A program made the translations under genes and the position numbers. Under the pieces are notes generated by a model, which was not told where the DNA came from, made no database searches, and saw only the letters and a program-made list of their open reading frames with translations. This document shows, in pieces, positions 1 through 11,300 of a stretch of DNA of 64,000 nt (its first letter is position 1; every line of letters begins with the position of its first letter). Origin of the DNA: Arthrinium phaeospermum (taxonomy: Eukaryota; Ascomycota; Sordariomycetes; Amphisphaeriales; Apiosporaceae). Location: contig QYRS01000011.1 of the NCBI GenBank assembly GCA_006503535.1, positions 1,054,001 through 1,118,000 of the forward strand. The letters run 5' to 3'.

Positions 1-205
1 TTCGACATTCTTTTGCAGTCTCTCTTTCCTCGGCGCCGTACCGACCAGTAAACACGACAATTGCCAATTCTCATTGATTTGGCTGGGTACGACCCACAGG
101 TACCAGCCGGGTCATTTATCGAAGCTCTCATCACACAATTGATTCCATCCTCAGCACACCACAGCCTCAACATCAACAGGCAGCACACCGTCCCTCTCGC
201 CTACC

Positions 206-1366
206 ATGGCGCCCTTGCTGCCAACTCTGGCAGCAAATGCCCGCTCTTTGCTCCTCGCACGCGCGGATGACAAGAATGACGATACTGGCAAAGACCCGGG
301 TCCGCCCAGCGGCTTAGTCGACCCCCACAACATCAACAACAAGGGCATGTTCGCACTGTTCGCTCTCATCGGCGTCGCTTTTGTTTTGGTCGGCATCTGG
401 TTCTTCTTCTGGGCCAAGAACGGCGGCTTCTACTTCCAGGAGGACGACTGGGACGACTACAAGAGTACGGTGCTGCGACGCAAGGGACCCAACGGCACCA
501 TCCTGTCCAACGCCACCAAGTCGACGAAGCTGGGCGGCGGAAGCATCTACAAGGACTTTGACGACGCGAACACGGAGTACACTGGCGCTCAGACGCACAC
601 GTTCATCAGTGGCCGAACCGACGACACCGGCAGCACCCTCTCCGGCGTGACGGCGGGCGCCTCTGACCTGGCCGCTCGCGAGAAGCGGGCCGCGAAACGG
701 GAGAGGCGCGACCGCGAGAAGGAGAAGAAGCGGGACCGCAAGCACCGCCACGGCCGCAAGGTGGGCGAGGACGGCGCCCTGGTGGATGAGGAGGCCGAGG
801 CCGAGGCTAAGGACGCCATGCGGGCGTACCGCCACGAGAAGGCGGCGCGCGTCGGCGGCATCAACAAGGAGAGCGAGGGCAGCCAGTGGGACGGCTCGAC
901 GAACCCGGGCAGCTCGACGGCCGGCTCCACCCTGCTCAGCGACAACCAGTCCCAGCCCGCGCCCGCGCCCGAGCGCAAGAAGACGCGGGACAAGCGCGGC
1001 ACCGGCGGCATCCGCAAGGTCTACAGTACTGCCGACCGCCGCGAAGCCCGCGAGAACGACCGCATCAAGTCCGAGGCCCGCCGCCTGCAGGACAAGGGCC
1101 GCGCCGCCGGCCGCCGCGACTTCAGCTACCAGCGCGCCGAGAGCTACCAGCGCCCTCCTCCCCTGCTCGAGAGCAGCGAGGTCAACACCGACATGAGCAG
1201 CGATCTGGGCACCAAGTCGTATTCGCACCACATCCCCGGCCTCTCTTCGTCGTCGGGGGCAGGAGCCAGCGATATGGGTGGCACGGACATCGTGGACTAT
1301 GCCCAGGACCGGAGAAAGAAGCGCGGCACCAACAACGGATACCGCCGGCAGCGGGACGAGGAATAG
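206..1366 (+). CDS. single-pass membrane protein with long charged tail
   Basis: Single-exon ORF of 386 residues. I do not recognise a named family. Residues about 48-70 form one hydrophobic segment (core FALFALIGVAFVLVGIWFFFW), preceded by a short mildly hydrophobic N-terminus that could be a weak signal sequence. After the membrane segment comes an acidic/aromatic patch (QEDDWDDY). Beyond that is a long, probably disordered tail very rich in Lys, Arg, Glu and Asp (runs such as REKEKKRDRKHRHGRK), likely cytosolic. The ATG at 206 sits in a good context (ctaccATGg), and the reading frame is open and GC-rich throughout. Overlapping antisense ORFs of similar length are shadows of this codon bias. 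A membrane anchor with a basic cytosolic tail is seen; any adaptor role is inference. Confidence 0.75.
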   Translation: MAPLLPTLAANARSLLLARADDKNDDTGKDPGPPSGLVDPHNINNKGMFALFALIGVAFVLVGIWFFFWAKNGGFYFQEDDWDDYKSTVLRRKGPNGTILSNATKSTKLGGGSIYKDFDDANTEYTGAQTHTFISGRTDDTGSTLSGVTAGASDLAAREKRAAKRERRDREKEKKRDRKHRHGRKVGEDGALVDEEAEAEAKDAMRAYRHEKAARVGGINKESEGSQWDGSTNPGSSTAGSTLLSDNQSQPAPAPERKKTRDKRGTGGIRKVYSTADRREARENDRIKSEARRLQDKGRAAGRRDFSYQRAESYQRPPPLLESSEVNTDMSSDLGTKSYSHHIPGLSSSSGAGASDMGGTDIVDYAQDRRKKRGTNNGYRRQRDEE

Positions 1367-2940
1367 GGGAGGCAGAGGCAGTGTGGGAAGATGATGGAGG
1401 GTCCATGCCAAGTCCCGGCGGGCAAGCTCCATGACAACAGCGGCCCTGAACTCAGGCTTGGGTCGCATGCATAATGAATGCATGCCTTCTATTTGACGCT
1501 GACTACGCTCCGCCCCATGTGGAAGCATGGAACTCCATGGACCGTACGCATCCCTCCTTTGAGGATTGCATGAGAAAACGAAGACGACTACTATTGCAAG
1601 CGATGATGATGTGTCTCGCTTGACGCAAGAGGGAATCTGGGTTCATAATTTTTGGGCATGGCGTTTTTCTTGTTTGTTTGACCTTTGCTTTTTAATCAGG
1701 TACTATTCCGTCTGTGGTTCACGCATTGAGTATATGAAGTCCTGTATGTATGTAGAAGAAGTATGATACGAAGCGATGCGACACACGTTCGATCAGGGAA
1801 TCGGATAAAATAAACAAATACGAGATAAATAGACCAATGAAAAGAGACATCACCACCAAACCAGGTCGACTTTGAATGATGTGCATACTGCCTAGTGAAA
1901 TGGGGGTGCCTGTGGTCCAAAATGTTTGCGGTTAGGTTCGACCAAATTGTGAAGGCATCTGGAACGTATAATTACATACATTTGGGTCATTCGAACGTCA
2001 TCTACATGCAGATGGGTGGGTTCATGGCGGATACCATCCTGTTGGCTATCGAGAAAGAGGTAGGTCGATAGATAGTAAGTAGATAGATAGCTGGGTCCAG
2101 AAGCGGTGCTGTAACAAACCAGTGGCAGGCGACGACATCGATTCCTCGTAGTCGGCGTCTGTGTCTTTATCTGGCCTATCGAGTCCTGCTTTCGCTCGCT
2201 CTCCGGCTTCAGTATGGCGTGGTAAATCACATAGCAGGGCCATTTCAGTTGGTAGAGATTAATTCGCTTGTTGTAGAGACTGTGTGATATCGAAAGGAAG
2301 CTGGCTCGAGTAATTTCAATCTGTGAGCTGCTTCCTGCATCGCCGCCGGCCTTGATTCCAGGAGGTTACCCGCAACCCGATAATCCTCGTTCCAACCAGT
2401 GAAAACCTGCTGCTTATGTCCTGACCTGTCAATCTGTCAATCCCCTCCAGTATCCCAACCAAATGTCCCGGAAAGAAAGATTGCCTCCGTATCCTAGATC
2501 GTAACATATAGCCTCATAGATCATAAAGTCGTAACATGAAAAGAAAACCCGGTTCAAATGTACCCCTTTGGTATCCAAAATTGTGTTCTGTAATCCAACT
2601 CGTCGTATGCGCTGTCGTATAGTGTTGCGTGAAATAAAATGTGAAAGGGCGGGACCAAAAGAAGATAGCACGTTGTATATATATCAGCATGCATCTCAAT
2701 TTATCCCAACCCGGGTGCTGGTTGGGTTAGGGAAGGAGGTGAGTTGACTGAAACGTAATTCGCGTAGCAACTCTGCGCCAGCCATAAGGCCATCGAAAGC
2801 CAGGGAGCTCGCGTTGAGGAGATCCCTGGCATGAAACGTTGTAGATTTGGTGATGTAGCAACACCCAATCAGGAGGTCGTCCGCCACAGGACGACCAACT
2901 AAACCTTCTATCAAGGTTTTGCTGTTGGGCTGCCGTTGCG
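1367..2940. other. intergenic region, convergent gene ends
   Basis: About 1.6 kb between the 3' ends of the membrane-protein gene (+) and the DUF6590 gene (-). It probably contains both 3' untranslated regions. I see only short ORFs without recognisable content, plus a short GATA/TAGATAGA run near 2070-2090. Confidence 0.6.
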
Positions 2941-4908
2941 TTAGCGCTGTCTCTTCGAATGCTTCCTGTCGGAAGAAGTCTTCGATGAGCTGGACTTGTG
3001 TCTGGATTCGGACTCCGTCTTGGACGACTTAGACGACTTGGATTTGGAGGCCTTTGAAGACTTGGACTTGGAATCCCTGGTCGAATGTCGATTCTTCTTC
3101 CGCCAGCAATCGTCGACGGCTTGTTGCACAATTGGAAAGTCGCTTTCCGCAATGGAGCCAATGAACTGTACTTCGACATTATGCTCAATCGTGACCAGTT
3201 TCGAGTAGTTAACCCGAGACTCTTTCGCAAGTGACTCGTGGGGATTCATTGTACAAGATACGGGTCGGTAGCCCAGCTCCTTCTCGCCAGGTTTCATCTC
3301 GGGGCGGCGACCATGACTGTAGATAATACCGTGGACACCTGGCTGGACACCTGGCTTGGTGCAGGCACGCTGTTCATATGTCAAGATTGGCCTGAAGCCC
3401 CAATTGTCAACACACAAAGAGCACACCTACAGAGAGAAAAAGTGTCCACTCACACACAAGTACTATGATGTGCACGATCAGTTGCGATGATCACAAACCT
3501 GCGGACCCCAACGTAGAAGTTTTTATCATGACTCCATCCCTTTTTGGTAGGTAATCCGATGCTTTTACTGGTGTTCTGCTTGCCCCGGGGCTCAGACCAC
3601 AGCATTTTGAACACCTGAATTCGAAGTAAGCCTAGTTTCGGTTGGAAATGGGGATTGGCCCTTACACTACCTGGCTCGTAATAGTACGAAGGTACGACAG
3701 TGAAGTTGCTTGGGTCGACACCCATAGCTGGGTATGGTCAGTAAGTCTTGGGTTTATGGGCCACCTATGCACTCACAGTTCTCCTCTTCTGTGTCTAGGG
3801 TATCGAAATTTGGCATTGCACTTGGGAGGCCAGCTGCTGAAGGACTCAGAGCTCGCGGTGTCTTTGAAGGATCCTCGAACGTAGCTGGGAATCGTCAGTC
3901 CAAGTTGCAGATTAGCCAGTGGACACAACTTGCCGGTAGCGTAGGCCGGGGCGTAGGCCGAAGCTGCTCTGGACGACTCAGCTTCCTGGCCATGACCATA
4001 ATAGGCCTGCCGACTCTCTTCCATGGCGCGCGACATGTCTTCGTCGACAAAGTACCCCCTTCGTCTTCCTCTCCGTCTTCTTCGTCGTCCTCCCCGTCGT
4101 CTTCTTCGTCTTCGCTTCCTTCATTCTCATACTCGCCCATGGCTTCGAAATCGGCAACACATCCAATTAGCGTTGGGCACTATACGCACTGGTATGGGAT
4201 GTACTATACCATGGGGTTCGTAGTTGTAATCATCGCTTGCTGGAGCACCGCCACTTCCGCCTGCCGGTCCCATGCCTGACGAGGTATTTGCTGCATATCC
4301 ACCTATAGTGTATGAGATGATCTGTATATACTGCCGTCCATGAAGAAATTACTCACCTTGGCCATGGTATGGGTCAGTACCATGACTGGCGAGCCCGCTA
4401 TTGTAAGACACCCCTTTCCCCTTGTCGTCATAAGCATATTGGTACGATGCTTGTGAGGAATTGTCTGGCCACGAGCCAACCTGGGCATATGGTTGTGCTA
4501 CGGGAATCCCGTCAGGCGTGTATGCTGCTGGGCTGCCATAGGCGTATGCCGGTGGGGATGATTGGAAGTCAAAGGCTAAACCCGGATAACTTAGTCGCAA
4601 ACCCTACCAAGACTTGACAGTGAAGCTTACTTGGATCATTCACTGATTCTGGACCTTCGATGTGGCAGCCTTCGAGGTCAGAACCGAGATCATCGATAGA
4701 ATTTGTACGAGGGGTATCAGGTCGGTAATCAGATTGCGTGTTTGGGCTCCATTGTGACGATGCGGCATTTCCGTCAGGTCCCCAATGAGTAGGCTCGCCT
4801 GTAGGAGATGGTGCCTATTAGCATCCTGTATAATGACACGGTGAAAATGAGCGGCAACTCACGGTGCTCCTTTCCGCCATGCTTGCTTTTCTCCTGCTTT
4901 CCGCGCAT
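2941..4908 (-). CDS. DUF6590 domain protein, nine exons, one apparent frameshift
   Basis: Exons on the minus strand, in order: 4908-4863, 4798-4631, 4575-4357, 4302-4210, 4142-3934, 3884-3777, 3727-3666, 3614-3454 and 3391-2941. The product is about 505 residues if one base is added in exon 5. The N-terminal half is low complexity (Tyr/Ala/Gly/Pro and an acidic run). The DUF6590 domain spans about residues 295-445: VFKMLWSEPRG, RRFVIIA, the split TCVPILTY, GVHGIIYSHG and SRVNYSKLVTIEHNVEV. The tail from about 455 is a Lys/Ser run (KSKSSKASKSKSSKSS), which could be nuclear. The intron after exon 5 uses a GC donor (GCAAGT) with a GCTAATC branch site. The acidic reading frame and the downstream frame (YFVDEDMSRAMEESRQAYY) join only if the 5-base G run (plus-strand C run 4056-4060) has six bases. 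No function is established for DUF6590. Confidence 0.75.
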
Positions 4909-6313
4909 TGTAACATGGTCGCACGGCCTCAGAAGACTTCAAGATGAGGTTCCCAGCTGGTTTGGCTAGGTTAGATCAGTCTCAGACATTTCCAAGCTGC
5001 GGGGAATGTTATTGTGACTTGATCCAGCATACCTGTATAGTTTGGTTCTTCAACGAGTGGGCAAGCTAGTATACATGGTACGACGTAGAAGTGATTGCAG
5101 AATTATACCAGTCCCAATTGGCCATGTATTGCATTCGTCCTCGTTTTCCCGTGACCCAAACAGGGGTGGTGACCTATTGGTTGGGGCAGCTCCTCTTCAG
5201 TGCAGGCTTATGGGAGGGGGGGGGGGGGGGGGGTTCAGGATGGCCAGAAAGCAACAGGGAAAAGAGGGTAAAGCAAGGGTTTCGAGGCCAGTATAACAGC
5301 CATAGACAGGGCACGCCTCGGTCTACTGGCCAGCCCCAGAGGCTGCTGGGGGGTCTTGGGCGGCTTCGAGGGCAATGAGTTGCGTAAGCTAGATAGGCGA
5401 GGCACAACAGAGCATCAGGTGGCATTTGCCAGGGTGTATGGAACGAGAATGGCCACCATTTAATGAAGCGACAATTTCGTCCGGCGGAATGGGCTTGACT
5501 TATATTGTTTTACCCCGATATACCACCTCAGGTGTAAAAGGGAGTTTCAGAAGAAGAGCCAACCAGGCAATCAAAATGCGGGAAGGATGAGTCTGATGTG
5601 GGTGCATCAACTGGAATCCATTCCATCAAATCGAATCTGCGGCCTGCATGTGTCAAGCCATGGGTGTTGTTAGTCTAGGCATAGATGCATCGATGCATTA
5701 TTGCGCAGAAGGTTTTGAAGAATAGAAAAAGGAACGACCAGTGCATGCAGCAGCGGCGACGGCGGCGGCGCAAGAGGTAACCTAACCTACTGGGTTGATC
5801 CTGCCTGCCACCCACCCTTATCAATCAATCAGGCCACTCCCATTTCCGGGGTGCAAATCAGTTGAGGCTCTGCAAGGGTACATTGTGTTTGCGCGATACA
5901 CGTCGAGTACTTTGGATTGAAATGAAAGGGCAAGCTTGGTGTCACCGACCACTAAAGGTAGGGGATCCATTGGAGACACACCACAACACAACAATTGCAT
6001 GCCTGGCCCTTTCCTATCTACATCCTAACACACTTATTACTCTCCAGTCAAAGTATTGTCACCGCCCCAGCTCGCCCTTTGGTCAGCAAGCTAGCCTGAT
6101 TATTTTGGCCTGCCTTCAATGTTGACACACCGGCATTCCACATTATGATAGATCGCTTTACATCTGCATCGATTTTGCAAGTACCGGTAGTCTGGACATG
6201 CGTTTAGCAACCCCCGTTGTACACCATCCGCTTTCTCCATAATATATTATTTTCCTCTACCTACTAGACACCCGACGTTGGCTGGGCTGCTCACGTGCCT
6301 CTAATTCCTATTC
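4909..6313. other. divergent intergenic region
   Basis: About 1.4 kb between divergent genes (DUF6590 on minus, coiled-coil protein on plus), so it should hold both promoters. It contains an 18-base G run (5216-5233) and GGC/GGCGGC triplets near 5755-5770. No convincing coding exon was seen. Confidence 0.6.
5216..5233 (+). repeat. poly-G tract (18 G)
   Basis: An uninterrupted run of 18 guanines lies in the divergent promoter region. The true length is uncertain, because homopolymers of this size are commonly miscounted. Confidence 0.85.
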
Positions 6314-8356
6314 TTGATGACTGGTGCGACGTCGGCGCGAGACGCACTTGATGGCATCGTGAAGACTGCGCCCAATTCAGAACATTATGAGTCGAAAATC
6401 AGCACCAACATCATGTCGTCCAGACACAGCGACTACCTCCCAGGCCTCGTGACTTCACCACCCCCATGGGATGACCAGAAAGTAGCCAGCACACCCCGTC
6501 GTGATCACCCTCATTCTCAAAATAGCTCTGATGCCGGGTCACCATGCTCCTCCTCCGATGCCTTCCATCGAGTGGCCTCTACTCCGTTTTTGCCATCAGC
6601 ATCCAGCGCCAACTTCGGGTATCTGGTAAAAAAGTTGGCGACAAAAAGGCATCGAGTCCAACCTGCGCACACAACGAGGCCTAGTCATCATGGAAATGTA
6701 TCGATCCGTAGCCAGCCGGCAAAACATGCGTCCACTGTCGCATCGGATACATTCAGTCTATCAGAGCCGCGGGAACCGTCGTCCGGGGTCACTGATCTTT
6801 CTGACGACCCGCCTGCCAGCGGATCTACCCGAGGAATCTTCGGGCCTGTAGGACCCACAAGAGACCCCAGTGATGCTGCACCTAACAATAATCCACCCTC
6901 AGCTCAACCACCGCTAAGGCGACAGGCTCCACCCACCAAGCCCGGGTCTAGGACGACATCCTCGAATCCCGACGCTACGGAAGAGGACCGCGACAGCTCG
7001 TTTTTCTCCGAAGAATCTTTCTCTAGAGGGTTGGCCGAAGAGGACGGATCCAGGTCGAGCGATAGTGGCAGCGGCAGCGGCAGCGATAGCGATGGCGAAG
7101 ACGCAAAGTTCCGGCGCATCGCAGAACAATGGTCCGAATTACGAGAGAGGCAACAGGCTTTGCACTCCACCTTCGGCAATATTGGAAGAGAAAGGGAAGC
7201 GCTCGGGGACGTTCGACAAAAGAAGAATCAGGCCTACAACCAAGTCCGGTTCGCCATCAATGAGATCCTGCGCGACCATCCCAAGCTCGATGATCTTTTT
7301 CGTGAAGCCGAGCGCGCAGATCTTGAGTGCCAACAAGTAGAAACAAACCTCGATACCTTGCTCGATGGCCTGGAAGAAGAACAAGTCCAGCTCGAGGATG
7401 AACAGCGCAGGTTCTTTACAGCCATTGCCCAAAGCGAGCCGTCGACCGAGGCCTCCCTCTCTCGCCCCGAATCCAGAACATCGCTCAGGGGTATACAAGC
7501 TGATAGGGCCGAGGTTCTACACCCCACAATCCAGGCATACGATGAGGCACTCCAGGAGCTCCAACTCGCTCAGGAATTCCGGACAAACCTTCTGGTGCAG
7601 AAGAAGTTGCTGGATATGGAGGGCGGGTACATCGATGAAGGCAACAAGGAATTCCTGCAGAAGTACGATGATCTTCAGCTGCATGCTCATTATGATATAG
7701 CTCATTGGTCTCGAGCTGTCAACGAGCGAAGGATAAATTGCCAGAAAGCAGCTTTGTTTGGGCCAAACGCTTCTGATACCACAGCTGATATCCAACTGGG
7801 TGCGACCTCAACTCCAACGCTCGCACATCCTCTATTCCCGCAACTACTATCCAACCCCGCACATCTGATAAAAGAAGCGCTCCCTCAGACAGCAATAGTG
7901 GCCTTACGCACAGCTACTTCCCTCCCGCCAAAGACGACAGGCAAGAGACAGCGGGTAGAAGCCGCCAGCAAGGAGTTCGGCATTGAAACGCTCTTTATCC
8001 CTGACAAGGACGAAGGGCGACAGGAGTACGTCAACAGGTGGCTACTCCATAAATTACGCTTGTCAGCGATGGAAGCAGAGCTTCTTGCTTCGACCTTCCA
8101 GACCACACTCAGGATACTCGACTGGAATCAATGGCAAAGAGACGTTCTCTTTTACTGGACCAGAGATGAAGCTGCAACTAAAACCATGCCTTGGTCCGAA
8201 GCACTTAGCGAGGATTACGGTATTCTCGGCATGGGAATACAGGATTTGTTGCGATCAACCACGCTATCACGACTTTCACGACTCTCCAAGCTTGGCGACC
8301 AGAATTCCGAGATGCAAGAGCACTCTACTGTACTAATATCACCCTCTTCGGTCTGA
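6314..8356 (+). CDS. uncharacterised coiled-coil protein
   Basis: Single-exon ORF of 680 residues with no family I recognise. Residues 1-250 are Ser/Pro/Thr-rich and look disordered, ending in a Ser/Gly/Asp acidic run (SSDSGSGSGSDSDGED). Residues about 260-375 are strongly heptad-like and charged (EQWSELRERQQAL, EREALGDVRQKKNQ, LDGLEEEQVQLEDEQRRF), which predicts a coiled coil. A second helical block lies at about 400-480. A compact C-terminal part (about 545-640) is rich in Trp and Leu (DWNQWQRDVLFYW). The start could also be the second Met or Met34; 6314 was chosen as the first in-frame ATG. The layout resembles fungal cytoskeletal or scaffold proteins, but that is inference. Confidence 0.75.
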   Translation: MMTGATSARDALDGIVKTAPNSEHYESKISTNIMSSRHSDYLPGLVTSPPPWDDQKVASTPRRDHPHSQNSSDAGSPCSSSDAFHRVASTPFLPSASSANFGYLVKKLATKRHRVQPAHTTRPSHHGNVSIRSQPAKHASTVASDTFSLSEPREPSSGVTDLSDDPPASGSTRGIFGPVGPTRDPSDAAPNNNPPSAQPPLRRQAPPTKPGSRTTSSNPDATEEDRDSSFFSEESFSRGLAEEDGSRSSDSGSGSGSDSDGEDAKFRRIAEQWSELRERQQALHSTFGNIGREREALGDVRQKKNQAYNQVRFAINEILRDHPKLDDLFREAERADLECQQVETNLDTLLDGLEEEQVQLEDEQRRFFTAIAQSEPSTEASLSRPESRTSLRGIQADRAEVLHPTIQAYDEALQELQLAQEFRTNLLVQKKLLDMEGGYIDEGNKEFLQKYDDLQLHAHYDIAHWSRAVNERRINCQKAALFGPNASDTTADIQLGATSTPTLAHPLFPQLLSNPAHLIKEALPQTAIVALRTATSLPPKTTGKRQRVEAASKEFGIETLFIPDKDEGRQEYVNRWLLHKLRLSAMEAELLASTFQTTLRILDWNQWQRDVLFYWTRDEAATKTMPWSEALSEDYGILGMGIQDLLRSTTLSRLSRLSKLGDQNSEMQEHSTVLISPSSV

Positions 8357-11300
8357 CAGAACTTTGGGCATTTTCCTTCATTTCAATTTTATGCCACGGA
8401 CACAAAGAGTTTGGAATGGCACATGCTCTTATTCACTACTATCTGGCGCGATGTTTCTAATGGTGCATTATCTCTGGGGTTACGCGTAGAGGTCATGTGT
8501 CATTTAGAATGGTATACCCTTTGAATTAAGCATCTAAGCCGGGTGAGGTTGACTGGCTACTTCAATTATCTTAATTCTATTGTGCACAGCATGTTGTATA
8601 CCAGGGGCAGTAATTCATGACAATATGTTACACCAAAAGGCGACAACACTTGACTCATAAGGCAAGCCCCGAGATATTCGTGGCCACCAATGACAGACAA
8701 ATCAGCATGCGCCTGGCCGTCAACAATACGTAAGTGTTGTCGCGGGCCGAGCCTCCCCCCACTTGTGGTTGCCCACGTTCGACATGCTGTTTACTGCTGA
8801 CGGGATGATTTGCCTACCGATTGCCAGACCGGCTTCCCAGGAATCATGGGAGGTCCTGGGGTGGCAGGCGGTGGGAAGTCCCATGGTCGCACGAGGACGG
8901 AAGCGATCAGCCATGGGAGGGGATGACAAGCCGTTGTACCCTCGAAGTCCTGCCGGATCCGTGTGTACCGCTTGCTTGAGACAGCTCGTTCATGATGCGG
9001 AGAGCAGCCTGTCGTGCCCCCGATGCTCCATGCATGCTGATTGTGGGTTGATGCGTGTGGGTGGGCCATTGGTCTTTCCCGAGCTGCTCTTCGCTTTCCC
9101 CCCTTTGTTTTCTTGGTGTCGATCGCACCCCGCGTTGCCGATTCACGCGGCATTACGGCAAATTGGGAGAAGGCCATAGGAATTTGACCACCGCCTTTTC
9201 TCTCGTTCATGTGCATGAGTCTCGACACGTACATATCCGAATGCACAGCTGACAAGATGGAGCCCTACTGTTGAGTGCTTTGCTTTTTCTTGAAATCTGC
9301 CAAGCCCAGCCTTATGGCCTCCGTGCCCCAATCTCTTGTTGCGAAATGTGCCATGCAGGTTGGAAATTGCTATTTTGTGCGTGTGTAACCGGAGCACAGG
9401 CTGGTCGGAAGAGAAGCCACAGTACAACAAGCGCCGGTGTCCACGAGATGCCTGCCACATGTTCCCATCCAAACATGGCGCTAGGCCCTATATCATGCCT
9501 GGCACTATTTACGCCCGCCAATCAGCCAGGCGTGACGCCCATCCCGACGAGGCTGGCTTCTGTTGCCATGGTTAGATAGGCTCCTGCCTGGGAAGTCGGT
9601 GAGACAAGACAGAGTGGCCCTATGCCTGACCGTCTTGTGTCACCAGAGAGAGAGCATAGAGCATAGAGCCCCAAAGAGCGAGGGCGACGAGGAAGCAGGG
9701 ACGTATCAGTAAACCCGTCGGGCCCGGCCTGCGGTATGGAGGGACCGGGGGACATTGCAAACCCCCACCCCCCTCGACTTCCACTTTTGATTGCTTCTTT
9801 TTGGGCTTCCTCGCTTAAACATTCTAGCCTGGCATCCCACAAAGCGTTGCTGACAGCAGAGACTCAGGCGGGCTTAACGAATCGGGGAACACGGACGGCT
9901 GCTTCCTTTGCATTAATACTATATCCCGGTCAGGGAGCTGGGAGCTTCTGAGTCACATTAGATGAATGGTCTCCGAGAGAGAGACAGAGAGAAGAGAGGG
10001 GAAGGTAGGAAGGAGGGGGGAATGGAGGAGCGCGACTGTGGGCGTTAGCAGAGCCTCAAGATCGCTGTTGTGCTGTGCTGCGCTGCGACGTTGTTGGGGG
10101 AGGGAGCTGGTCCCCAGTCCTCATGGGATTTCCGAAAACACCAAGATTTCTTTCGGTCTTGAGCTCTCCCCCATAGTACGGGATCGGATGGAGAGATCTG
10201 ATACCTCATTATTGATTCTTTGCAATCAATCTGTTTGTTGCTCTTTACTGCAAGGTACGCGCGCATGCACAGTTACGGGGACACCCGCTCGCCCGGGTCT
10301 GTCAGTTGGTCACTTTTTCCTTTTCCATTAGAGTTTGCCCGTGCATGAAAAAGAAGCATTCCCCTCCATGTGCAAGTGCAGGGTTGAGTCGCCCGGCTTG
10401 TATGTGACGATCGTGGCAGGCCGGGCAAACCCTTCTTTTTCTGACGTGGGTTAAGCGCACCCTAAGAATAGTATAAATCGACCTCAGCCCAGTTCGGAGC
10501 GCCAGAAGGGGTACGCTGCTGGCTCGTATCGTAGCACTTTGCGCTCCTACGGAAAAGGCGAATTCGATGTCGCTCGGACATCGTCGACTCTTCGCAGAAC
10601 ATTCATTGCCAATGAATGCACTGTTGCTCCAACCCGAGAAACACCTTCTCAGCTCCTCTACTGTGCGCACACGGGCTACGAGACACTGTCCCGTCTCTTA
10701 GGGGCGAGCTAGCTCTGAGTCAAGAGGGTCGAGGCCCAAATTAGGGGGATTTGAGGCGACAGCCACTCGGCGGGCGGCCAACATCGCCATTTCATTTCGA
10801 CCTGGATTCTCACCTCAGCTTTTGCTGCTGATTGGACTGAGCCGCACCTGTTCCTCGAAGCCGGGCGCATGGGAGAGCGGTGGCCTCGTAAGGCTTCTCA
10901 GCCCCCACCATTGCGCAACCAGGATGATGACCAGCATAGTGTACAAAAAGGGCCTCTTTCCGACGTATGAGGCGAGGCCCTTTACCCAAACCAAAAAGAA
11001 AGCTTGATATGCTCCACGGTCTCAGCACACGCATGCTATAACAGAACGCGCAGCTTCAGGCCCAACGGGTTGGCTGAGTAGATCCATGCTTTGCCAAAAA
11101 GAAATGAGAAAACAGAAGGAACCGAGGGCGGACATTGTGCAGTCGACATTTCGCTGGAAGAAAGCGGCACGCCCGGAATAGCCCCCATGCTCTCAATCAC
11201 AGCCCTCATATATTGCCAGAGATTACCCCTAAATTGAAGCTGCCCCGTATGGTACTTCGGTGCGACTCGGTGTGGCGTTGCATATCGCGTCAACGTCGCC

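Noticed and set aside
314..1528. 404-codon antisense ORF over the first gene
   Set aside because: Its composition (long Ala/Leu/Val runs) is the mirror of a GC-rich charged coding strand. The sense strand has a membrane helix and a sensible start.
1930..1960. tRNA-like GGTTCGAcc motif
   Set aside because: There is no matching acceptor stem or D arm upstream. Other GGTTCRA hits (near 12388 and 24810) fail the same test.
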